A DNA stretch of 61,350 nt from Oscillospiraceae bacterium (GTDB lineage: Bacteria; Bacillota; Clostridia; Oscillospirales; UBA929). Under the pieces are notes generated by a model, which was not told the DNA's origin, did no database searches, and saw only the letters and a list, made by a program, of their open reading frames with translations. The stretch covers positions 1-61,350 of the forward strand of contig WRJE01000006.1 in the NCBI GenBank assembly GCA_009782385.1, read 5' to 3'. Shown here piece after piece: positions 50,249 to 58,673 of this stretch. The position numbers and the translations under genes are program-made. How positions within the stretch are numbered: the stretch's first letter is position 1; every line of letters starts with the position of its first letter.

Positions 50249-53200
50249 ATGAACGGACGAAGATTAAGCGCGGAGGAGCTTCGTGTAAAATTAAACCTGC
50301 CGCAGACGACACAGACACCGCTGAGAACGCGGGGTAACGAGATTGTAGGGCGCAACGCCCCCGGTGCGCCGTTTTTTGGGAATGACGGCGCGTCAAGGAT
50401 ACCGCACCTGCCGCGCCGTGAGATGATGCCGCTTGAGTTACCGAAAATGCCGCGAGCGGTCGTACCTACAGAAGACGAGTGCAGGAAAACAAAAAAGAGC
50501 AAGGAGTTAGCCTTGCCTGATTTGCCCAAGGCAAACCATAGTTCGATTATACCCGCGAAACGAAAAACGGAAATACAGCCGTATACAGTAGGGCGCAACG
50601 CCCCCGGTGCGCCGTTTTTGAATGCAGGGGATACGAGCGGGACGAGGGACGGCGTGTTGGGGAATGACGGCGCGTCAAGGATGCCGCGCCCTACAGAGGC
50701 GGCGTTTCACCAGAACACGCCCGAAATGGCGGAGAACAACAGACGGCAGCAAGAGGAATGGGAAAGCAGCCCGTTTAGTAAAATGCCGCAGATTGATGCC
50801 GCGATTAAATATAAGAAACTGTCGAAACAAGACAAAGAAAAGCTGCCGGAGTATGTTCGGTATCGGCTTGATATGATATACGCGGATGAAATAAAAAACA
50901 ATGATATTTACCTAAGGCATTCGGGCGGCAGCACGATTCCGGCGGCGGCAACAAAGGCAATGGCTGTCGCCACGCTTGGATTGCCGGAATTGGCATTAAA
51001 AAAGACAGGCAAAGATTATCACGCTAAACAGTTGGAGTTGGCGAGACTGCAAAGCCCTGTCGCGTCCGCCATCGGCGGCGTTGCGGGTGCGATGCTGCCC
51101 ACCGGAATGCCTGCAGTCATAAGTAAGGGCGTTGCTAAAGCAGCCGGACCGTTGGTAGCAAAAGCCGCTTCGCCGCTTGGCAAGGCGTTAGGAAATATCG
51201 CGACAGGCGGCGCGGGAGCGTTCAACCGCGCGGGTATTTCTGAAATGGCAAGACACCCGATTAGGACGGCACTCACAAAGGGGGCATATGAAGCGGCTCT
51301 TAGGGGGAGTACGTCAGCGGTTGCCGGAGGCATTATCGGCGGCGCGGAGGAAATAATAGGCGGCGGGTCGCCGGAGGAAGTTTTGAAATCAGCGCGGGAC
51401 AGAGCTGTTACATATGGGCTGTTCGGCGCGGCGGGCGGCGCGTTATCGGGCGGTTATCAGGGACTAAAGATGTCGCAGTTATCTAAACAGCTTAGACACA
51501 TGATGAAAGACGGTACAATAATAATTGGGAACACCGGGGGATATTCAGCATATAACCCGCCGGCTGCATCAGCAGTTAATAGTAAAGTCGCAGAAGAGGT
51601 TGTACAGGAAGTTGCTGAGGAAGTGGCGGGGCTGATATTGCGCTCGGACGGTTCGTTATCTTTAGCGGGTGCGTCTCCGGCGGCTGTGGAAGTATTAAGA
51701 AGCCCGTATGTCTTAGATGCCGTTGCACGGGCGGCGGGGGATGTAAGTAATCAGTTAACAGCCTATGACGCGGTAGGGGCGGATGGTAATCCGCCCGAAG
51801 CGGGACGATTGCCATCGTCCCCTACAGGGGACGGCGCGGACGGAATAAACGGCGCGTCAGGGATGCCGCGCCCTACAGAGGAATCCCAAATAACGGAAGG
51901 AACGCGGGCGGCCAATGACCGCCCCTACATGGAGAACGCCTCCGAGACCATCAAGACCGGACGAACCGGTGGCTCAGAAGCGTTAATTTCTCCTAATATA
52001 GGTATACCCCAAAATCATGGAATAGTCAATACCGAATACGAACAATCAGTTGATAATCGTGTGCTTGATATGATTGAGCAGATTGTGCGTGGCGGCACAA
52101 AAAATGTCGCCCCGTTAAACCTTGGAACAATAAACAAAACTCACGCGGACAAACTGCGTGAGCTTACAGGCGTTGATTATTCGGGATATTCGATACAACT
52201 ACCGGGTAATACTGTTGAACATATTACAAAACGACATGGACAAAACGGAATTGCAGACCGCAGTATGTCTGACCCGAAGGATATAGCGCGTATTGGCTGG
52301 GTGATTGAAAATTTCGATGATGCAACATTATCCGGCACAATCAGCAGAATACATAACTTCGATGGAACTCCTGCGCCGATAGTGATTTTGAGCAAAAGAG
52401 TCAATGGCAACTATTATGTAGCAGAAGCGATTCCCGACACAGCTAAGAAGATATTATATATACAGAGTGCATACAAAAACAAGAGTTCGCAGGCGGCTGT
52501 GTGGCATAAGCCCTCAGCTGTCACGTCCGAAACGAAGCCCACAAATACTCTTGATAATTCTATTGTACCCCAAACCACCGAAATAGTCAATACATTTTCT
52601 GATGAAATAAATCACAAATTAGGAGGTATAAATAATGCTGAAAGGCTTACAACTCCCGGCACTGCCCCCATCCCCGCAGCAGATGTACAACACGCCGCAG
52701 GAGACATATCTCGTAGAGACGGACGATGGGACGATGGTGCGAGTATCGGCGGACAGACTGGAATCTTGGCAGAGAGGTCAAGAGGAAATCAGGAACGGCA
52801 CATACAAGCCGAACGAGCGCGTGACATCAGAAATGCTGTCGATAATCTTGAACTTAGCGCAGCGACAGCGCGGAGCTTCGGTATAATCAACGGCACAAAC
52901 GATGCCGCGCTAACGGAAGTTCCCGAGCGGATATGGGACACGGATATGATAAACACGGCAAAGCGCGTTATGGACGAGACGGGGCTGCCCGTTAGGTATT
53001 TTTCCGGGTCGCTGTGGATTGACGGAGCGGGAGGCCGCCGCATAAAGGCGCAAGGGGCAATTACGCCGGAGAGTATCGTCATTCAAGCGGATAATTTGCG
53101 GTATACCCCCGGACAGATTGCCGACCACGAGATATTTCACAAGCTCGCGGCAAATGATACCGGACTTGTGGAAGCTGTCGCGGAATCCATACTGAAAAGG

Positions 53201-56200
53201 TTCACGTTGGAGGAGCTTGAGGCGGCAATCAGAGAGTATCAGAAAAAATACCATGGTGCGTATAAAGATAATGGAAATGAACTCTTGCTGATGATGGAGG
53301 AAATATTCGCGGACGCTTACGCGGGTATTGACGCTTTTTCCGCCGGAGCAACGCAATTTACTGACACTGTGCGCGGCGTTGCGAATCCGCCGCAGGAGCG
53401 GTATTCTGTGGCTGACACGGCGGACGAATTAACCCCGCCGGATTTTCAAACCGCGAATATTTCATCCCGCAAAGAAATAGCGGCAAATGAGAGGGACAGC
53501 GAGAAACAGCTTAAAACGGGACTGCTCAACACGTTCTTTATCCAACCCGGCGACAGGGCGCGTATGCGCGATGAATTGGGCGCATTGGCTTCGCGGGTAA
53601 ATAATAATACATATACGGAGCAGATGTTACATGATACTTTTAACAAGCTGTTCCATGCAGGAAAAGTACGGGATGAAAGCGGCAGGGAATATTCGGCGGC
53701 GGCTAAAGCGTTGAAAGACCGAAAAATATATGTAAGTCCGTCCGAGAGGGCGGAGTTCGGCGATGATTGGAACGGTATCAGACAGAGAGCTTTTGGACAC
53801 AAGGTACATTTCACGAACAACAGCGGCGATATAGCCCTCGATGTCAGCAACAGGGAACTCGCCGAGCTGTTCCCCGGACTATTCGATGTGCGTGACGTTG
53901 ACCCTGCGTCAATGATAAATAATATGCTGCGCGTTTTAGACGGCGCGGGAACGAGAACAATATCGCTCGATGAACAGGCGCGGCGATACGGCGGCGATGA
54001 GGCGGTCGATGCTTTCAGAGCGCAGATGTATCAAGAGTTCCTTGACACCGTCAGTGATTACCACGGCAGCATACACGGTGCGCGTGCCGACCGTCTATCC
54101 GCCGTTGAGCAAGCGCGGGAGGAGAACAGCAACCGTCTGCGCGAGTACGGTCAGAATGTCAAGAATTATATTGAATCAAGGGCAAACAGGGCGCGGGACG
54201 AGAGGCTGCGCGTTATTCCCAAGGAGGAGTTTGCCGGGACACTGAGTGTCGGGGGTTATGATGTAAAAATAGAGGGTGCGCTTGGTAATTATGGGCTGAC
54301 AGAATCGCTTATGGGGAACTATGAAGCGTCAAAAACTGCGGAGAGGGAAGCAAAAAAAGCCGAGCGCAGATTAAAACCATCGGCGGAGGAAAAGATGTAC
54401 GCGCACGCTATAGTCTCCGGGCAAACATCACCGTCCGACATACCCGCGTCTTTAGACGCGGACAGGATTATGGAGCTGGCTGATTACTACTGGGCGGAGC
54501 GCGGGAGTTCAGACAAAATGATAAGGCAGCAGAGGGCGGTTATCAACTCTGACTTAGAAGAGTTTGTCGAAAACCTTGTTAAGGATACCGATGATTTCAG
54601 ACCGCGCAGCACGCTCAAACTTAACTACACCACACCCGAGCGGAATATGCTCAAAATGTTCGGCGAGGAGAAGGGTGAGTTTATTAACGATAACATTTTC
54701 CGGCCGATAGGCAGGAACGCGGCGGAGATAACGAGGTTTGTCAACGCGATGTTTGATAAACTGCGCCGCATTGAGGACGCTTCGGGCAAGCTGCGGAAGC
54801 TGACGAAGGACGAGAGTGCATACGGCATGATTGCCATTGAGGGCATGAGCGCGGGGAGGCTCGCGGAGAATATGCCGAAGGGCAAGTATATTAGACTTGC
54901 CGCCGAGAACATAAAGAATGATGCTGAGAGGGCGTTTGGAGAAAAGGGTTTATTTACTACAGAAAAAGACGGGAGATTTCAGGAGCTTGTGGCTGATGCC
55001 GCCAATGAGTTCGGGTTAGATGCCGAGGAGCGGCGGCTCGCCGTTAAGCTCGCGCGTTGGATGGGCGTTGAGGATAAAGTATCTAACGGGACTGCGGACG
55101 GGGTAATCATCAAGAACGCCGCTGAAAAGTACAGCGGAGTATTTGACGATATGCACGGCGTTATAAATAAAATCCGCCTTGTACACGGGCAGAAGCCGAT
55201 AGGGTACATCAGGGGTTACGCGCCGCATATGCAGCCAAACGGCGAGAATCTTGTGAGCGGTACGATGAAGTGGCTCGGCATGGGTGACGATGTGGGGTAT
55301 CTTCCAACGCCGATAGCGGGATTGACCGCGAGCTTTAAGCCGATAAATCAGTGGGTGCCGTATTTTGAGACACGGTATGGAGACGAGACGGTGTTTGACC
55401 TTGTCGGCGCGGGAGAGAGTTATATCCGCCGCGCCGCGCCGATGATTTATCACACGGACGACATCATGCGTTTACGCGCGTTTGAGAAGTATATGCGCCG
55501 GATACACGCGGATGAAGAGATACAGGCAAATCTTGAGTGGGCGCGTGAGCTGAGGTATGGCACGCCCGAACAGAAACAGGAGTTTTTGAGAAATCAAAAA
55601 ATAATATCTCCGGGTACAACGCTGTCCCCTGCTGATATTGACGGGCATATTGATAGGTTTGTTGACGAGCAGTACGATAGGATACAGAACAACAGCCTGC
55701 ACGGTTCGCTTGTCCAATGGCTTGATAACTTCGCTAACATACTCGCGGGAAAGCAGACCGCCGGGGATAGAGGCACGGAAGCACAGTTGGGGCGCGAGGC
55801 TCTTACTTGGGGAAATAAGATTGTGCGGACATTTTCACGCGCCAGAATCGCCGGGAATCTCTCATCCGCGCTGATAAGCGGTGTATCGCAGTTTTCTCTG
55901 ATTATTGCGAAGAACCCTGTATACGCCGCCCGTGCCTTTGCGGATATATTCAGCGGCAAAACGGGGTGGTTAAAGCAGAACGAGTGGGCGTATGACAGCG
56001 ACTTTTTGACCGGGAAGCATGGAATTGATTTTATTAACCTTGAACAGATGAAAAAGGTAGATGTGGTTCTGTATAAACCGATGCAGGTTTTTGACGGACT
56101 GACCGCCCGTCTCGCGGTACGCAGCGCATATCTCAGGGAAACAGCCGCCGGGAAAACCCACGATGAAGCAATGAAAGAAGCAGACCGCTACGGGCGCGAG

Positions 56201-58135
56201 GCGATGAGCAGCCGCGTTACGGGTGAAAAGCCGCTTGGATTCCACGCAAAGGGCCCGGTTTGGCAGGCACTAAACCTATTTCAAGTTGAGCCGTTGGGGC
56301 AGGTAATGCACGTTATGCACGACCTTCCGCGATATTTCAAAAATATGGCGCGTGAAAAAGGGCGCGAAACGGCGTGGCGCGAGTGGGCGAAATATGTCTC
56401 GGTATTTATGCTGACCGCGTTTACAATTAATCGCATACAAGATGAGTTGTCCGGTTCGTCAATGCAACCGTTTGATATTTTCGGCATGGCTGCCGACATA
56501 TTCGCGGCGGGTAATGAGATAACCGCAAATGAACTGATGAAGGTTATTACGGATAACGGTTTTGAAAAGCTGTTCGATTCGCGACCGTTCGGGACGGAGG
56601 GCTTGAATGATGAACCGTTTAACTGGGGTAAGGCGGGGAAGAAAGCGTTTGATAACGCGGCTTTTGAAGTGCCGTTTTTACGCAACGCCATGGGAGTGGC
56701 GGGAATTAACGGGCAGTCGCTTCCGCTTCCCGACCTTTGGGGTGCGGGAAAGAACATAACGGCGGCATGGGGAGAAGACGGTTTGTCCTTGCCGGAACTG
56801 GGAGGCGCGTTGCTTGGGTTGGGTGCGGATGTTATGCCGGGAGGCAATCAGCTCAGAAAGACAGCCCAAGGCATCGAAACCATGATGCGCGGCGGGCGTT
56901 ATCGCGGGTACGGTGAGGATTCGCGGTTGCAGTACCCGGTAGACGGAACGTGGCAGGAAGCGTTGCAGGCGATGATGTTCGGGAACAGCGGATTACAGGA
57001 GACGCAGAAGTATTGGGCATCGGGATTATCGGGGCTTTCTAAACCGCAAACCGCGCTTTATGAATCGCTTGTGGATGGCGGCGCGGGTCGCAAGGAGATA
57101 TACAACGCGATTCAAGACTGGAGACGCGTTGGCAGTGACGATTCTGTTGAGCGCGGAGAGCAACGCCGCGATATAATCCGCGCGTTGGATATGACTGACG
57201 GTCAAAAGTTGGAGATGTATAGCGGACTGTCCGGCACACGCCCCGAGCGGTTTAATTCGTTGATGGATACCGGGCTGAGTTGGGATGACGTGATGGATTC
57301 GTATGATATGTGGTCGGAAACAAATGCCGCGCGCTATAAATCGTTTGTGTCGGCGGGATTAACGGCCGAAAAATCACTGGGACTGACAAGCACGCTTGCC
57401 GAGCTTGAACCGCTGCGGGGTGTGAGCAGCGTGTCGCCCGGGCAGAGGTACAGGGCGATTGACGCGGCGAAATTGTCTGAGCGTGAAAAAATCGCGGCGA
57501 TAGGCGTGATTATGGGGGCTGAGATGGAGACGGGTGACGGGAACTCCACGCAGTACGCGAAGATGTTAGAAGTTATAGATGCGGGGCTGAGGGTGAGAGA
57601 GTATCTCGATTTGCGCGAGGTCGGAAGCGTTGATACATACTTGAGATACACAGACGCGGGAGTTGACGGTAAAGCCGCTCTTAATGTGACGCTGGCACTT
57701 GACAAGCTGCACCCGTTGGACGGCAAGGAGAATGTCACGCCGTTACAGAGATTCCGCGCGGTGGTTGACGCGCTCGATGACACGGCGGAACAGCTTGACG
57801 CGCTGTCGATACCGATGTCCGAAACTGAACATTTTAGGCTTGTTACCGCCAACAGTTACATGATAACACCCGGTCAGTACGTGCGGTTTCGTGAGGTTTT
57901 AGATGACATTGACGATAACGGCAGTATCACACAGGATGAGGCGAGGCGGGCTATTGACAGGATGCTGGGATTGAACAGGACGCAGAAAGCCGTGTTGTGG
58001 CAGCTACAGAATAAGAGCTGGAGCGCAAGAAATAACCCGTACTCCGCGACAGTGGGCGCGGAGATACGGGAGAAGTTGCAGAACGAGGGCGGGGGTGGGC
58101 TGCAGTGGGTGAATTTGCCGAGGTTGGGCGGGTGA
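50249..58135 (+). CDS. Giant polyvalent virion protein (2628 residues) with toxin-like and protease-like domains
   Basis: Segments in order: a P/R-rich N-terminus carrying element-encoded peptides (to about 155); an Ala/Gly-rich, membrane-active-looking region (about 225-410); more element-derived linkers (505-565); a nuclease-like domain (about 600-760, VEHITKRHGQNGIADRSMSD, VISKRVNGNYYVAEAIPD) resembling the PBECR-type domains of phage polyvalent proteins; a region with HEIFH (HExxH, near residue 960) like a zinc peptidase; long helical regions; and an EF-hand-like DIDDNGSITQDE near residue 2552. Such proteins are packaged and ejected with phage DNA. GGAGGTGAG precedes the ATG, and the gene is 4 bases after its neighbour. 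No tape-measure gene is present, which fits a podovirus ejection protein. Confidence 0.8.
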   Translation: MNGRRLSAEELRVKLNLPQTTQTPLRTRGNEIVGRNAPGAPFFGNDGASRIPHLPRREMMPLELPKMPRAVVPTEDECRKTKKSKELALPDLPKANHSSIIPAKRKTEIQPYTVGRNAPGAPFLNAGDTSGTRDGVLGNDGASRMPRPTEAAFHQNTPEMAENNRRQQEEWESSPFSKMPQIDAAIKYKKLSKQDKEKLPEYVRYRLDMIYADEIKNNDIYLRHSGGSTIPAAATKAMAVATLGLPELALKKTGKDYHAKQLELARLQSPVASAIGGVAGAMLPTGMPAVISKGVAKAAGPLVAKAASPLGKALGNIATGGAGAFNRAGISEMARHPIRTALTKGAYEAALRGSTSAVAGGIIGGAEEIIGGGSPEEVLKSARDRAVTYGLFGAAGGALSGGYQGLKMSQLSKQLRHMMKDGTIIIGNTGGYSAYNPPAASAVNSKVAEEVVQEVAEEVAGLILRSDGSLSLAGASPAAVEVLRSPYVLDAVARAAGDVSNQLTAYDAVGADGNPPEAGRLPSSPTGDGADGINGASGMPRPTEESQITEGTRAANDRPYMENASETIKTGRTGGSEALISPNIGIPQNHGIVNTEYEQSVDNRVLDMIEQIVRGGTKNVAPLNLGTINKTHADKLRELTGVDYSGYSIQLPGNTVEHITKRHGQNGIADRSMSDPKDIARIGWVIENFDDATLSGTISRIHNFDGTPAPIVILSKRVNGNYYVAEAIPDTAKKILYIQSAYKNKSSQAAVWHKPSAVTSETKPTNTLDNSIVPQTTEIVNTFSDEINHKLGGINNAERLTTPGTAPIPAADVQHAAGDISRRDGRWDDGASIGGQTGILAERSRGNQERHIQAERARDIRNAVDNLELSAATARSFGIINGTNDAALTEVPERIWDTDMINTAKRVMDETGLPVRYFSGSLWIDGAGGRRIKAQGAITPESIVIQADNLRYTPGQIADHEIFHKLAANDTGLVEAVAESILKRFTLEELEAAIREYQKKYHGAYKDNGNELLLMMEEIFADAYAGIDAFSAGATQFTDTVRGVANPPQERYSVADTADELTPPDFQTANISSRKEIAANERDSEKQLKTGLLNTFFIQPGDRARMRDELGALASRVNNNTYTEQMLHDTFNKLFHAGKVRDESGREYSAAAKALKDRKIYVSPSERAEFGDDWNGIRQRAFGHKVHFTNNSGDIALDVSNRELAELFPGLFDVRDVDPASMINNMLRVLDGAGTRTISLDEQARRYGGDEAVDAFRAQMYQEFLDTVSDYHGSIHGARADRLSAVEQAREENSNRLREYGQNVKNYIESRANRARDERLRVIPKEEFAGTLSVGGYDVKIEGALGNYGLTESLMGNYEASKTAEREAKKAERRLKPSAEEKMYAHAIVSGQTSPSDIPASLDADRIMELADYYWAERGSSDKMIRQQRAVINSDLEEFVENLVKDTDDFRPRSTLKLNYTTPERNMLKMFGEEKGEFINDNIFRPIGRNAAEITRFVNAMFDKLRRIEDASGKLRKLTKDESAYGMIAIEGMSAGRLAENMPKGKYIRLAAENIKNDAERAFGEKGLFTTEKDGRFQELVADAANEFGLDAEERRLAVKLARWMGVEDKVSNGTADGVIIKNAAEKYSGVFDDMHGVINKIRLVHGQKPIGYIRGYAPHMQPNGENLVSGTMKWLGMGDDVGYLPTPIAGLTASFKPINQWVPYFETRYGDETVFDLVGAGESYIRRAAPMIYHTDDIMRLRAFEKYMRRIHADEEIQANLEWARELRYGTPEQKQEFLRNQKIISPGTTLSPADIDGHIDRFVDEQYDRIQNNSLHGSLVQWLDNFANILAGKQTAGDRGTEAQLGREALTWGNKIVRTFSRARIAGNLSSALISGVSQFSLIIAKNPVYAARAFADIFSGKTGWLKQNEWAYDSDFLTGKHGIDFINLEQMKKVDVVLYKPMQVFDGLTARLAVRSAYLRETAAGKTHDEAMKEADRYGREAMSSRVTGEKPLGFHAKGPVWQALNLFQVEPLGQVMHVMHDLPRYFKNMAREKGRETAWREWAKYVSVFMLTAFTINRIQDELSGSSMQPFDIFGMAADIFAAGNEITANELMKVITDNGFEKLFDSRPFGTEGLNDEPFNWGKAGKKAFDNAAFEVPFLRNAMGVAGINGQSLPLPDLWGAGKNITAAWGEDGLSLPELGGALLGLGADVMPGGNQLRKTAQGIETMMRGGRYRGYGEDSRLQYPVDGTWQEALQAMMFGNSGLQETQKYWASGLSGLSKPQTALYESLVDGGAGRKEIYNAIQDWRRVGSDDSVERGEQRRDIIRALDMTDGQKLEMYSGLSGTRPERFNSLMDTGLSWDDVMDSYDMWSETNAARYKSFVSAGLTAEKSLGLTSTLAELEPLRGVSSVSPGQRYRAIDAAKLSEREKIAAIGVIMGAEMETGDGNSTQYAKMLEVIDAGLRVREYLDLREVGSVDTYLRYTDAGVDGKAALNVTLALDKLHPLDGKENVTPLQRFRAVVDALDDTAEQLDALSIPMSETEHFRLVTANSYMITPGQYVRFREVLDDIDDNGSITQDEARRAIDRMLGLNRTQKAVLWQLQNKSWSARNNPYSATVGAEIREKLQNEGGGGLQWVNLPRLGG
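50345..50694. repeat. Palindromic elements in the 5' part of the polyvalent gene
   Basis: Copies at 50345-50371 (+), about 50386-50411 (-, diverged), 50588-50614 (+) and 50668-50694 (-). The pair VGRNAPGAPF ... NDGASRMPRP/NDGASRIPHL occurs twice, so a two-element unit of about 65-105 bp was duplicated within the gene. Confidence 0.85.
51773..51928. repeat. Four clustered palindromic elements in the polyvalent gene
   Basis: 51773-51797 (+), 51801-51825 (-), 51850-51876 (-) and 51905-51928 (-), all read in frame. They account for most of the linker ahead of the nuclease-like domain. Confidence 0.88.
52635..52886 (+). CDS. Overlapping 83-codon gene inside the polyvalent gene, in another frame
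   Basis: AGGAGG (52621-52626) lies 8 bases before an ATG, better than most sites in the window. The product (MLKGLQLPALPPSPQQMYNT, then QETYLVETDDGTMVRVSADR) resembles a part of the Mrr-like nuclease (QETYLMIETDDGFTVRVPES), with about half of 36 residues identical by hand count. A real small gene is therefore likely. It follows the nuclease-like domain in the host frame, the usual place of an immunity protein, but that role is a guess. Confidence 0.6.
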   Translation: MLKGLQLPALPPSPQQMYNTPQETYLVETDDGTMVRVSADRLESWQRGQEEIRNGTYKPNERVTSEMLSIILNLAQRQRGASV

Positions 58136-58154
58136 GGGAGGGGGAATAAACGAA

Positions 58155-58179
58155 TGCCCCGCGTGCTGAGCGCGGGGCA
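58155..58179. terminator. Strong hairpin at the end of the late region
   Basis: Nine-base arms TGCCCCGCG and CGCGGGGCA around a 7-base loop, 20 bases after the polyvalent stop and 17 bases from the convergent minus-strand gene. T-rich sequence follows weakly on the minus strand, so it may serve both directions. Confidence 0.65.
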
Positions 58180-58195
58180 GAATGGATTTGTGGTT

Positions 58196-58639
58196 TCATC
58201 TATACTGTCTTCTATTATTTAAATATGAAACACTTCTTGGAGAAATTTTAACACCATGATAATAACATTCATGTTTTTCCATAGATTCAACACGATTTAC
58301 AATTAAATCTCTACAAATCTCGAATAGCTCTTCATCTGTCAATATGCAATCTAATTCACTAATGATTTTCTTTGTTTTATCACTCAATTTACTTAAGTCA
58401 ATACCATCTTTAAAATCAAATTGATAATTTAAGCAATGTCCGTTTCCTGTTGGCGGAATAGGATTGCATTCAAGGTACAAGAGATTTCCTTTTGCCACTT
58501 CTGCATCTACAGCCCTTGGACAAACCCTACATTGACATATTAACCTGTTTTTTGTTATTTCATTATATATTATAGTTGCAATACATCCTGTAAATGTGTT
58601 CCCATCCGCAAAAACCTCTGTGAAATACACCATATCCAA
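58196..58639 (-). CDS. Unidentified protein with several cysteines
   Basis: A 147-residue protein with a possible zinc-binding cluster in its first half (CIATIIYNEITKNRLICQCR followed by VCP, then LECNP and GHC) and a helical, acidic C-terminal half. The start is TTG (GAGG 9 bases upstream) or the ATG two codons later. It lies 34 bases downstream of the phosphoribosyltransferase-like gene and is probably co-transcribed. I do not recognise the family. Confidence 0.65.
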   Translation of the reverse strand: MDMVYFTEVFADGNTFTGCIATIIYNEITKNRLICQCRVCPRAVDAEVAKGNLLYLECNPIPPTGNGHCLNYQFDFKDGIDLSKLSDKTKKIISELDCILTDEELFEICRDLIVNRVESMEKHECYYHGVKISPRSVSYLNNRRQYR

Positions 58640-58673
58640 CTTAATTTACCTCTTCTTATGTAAATGTAAAATG

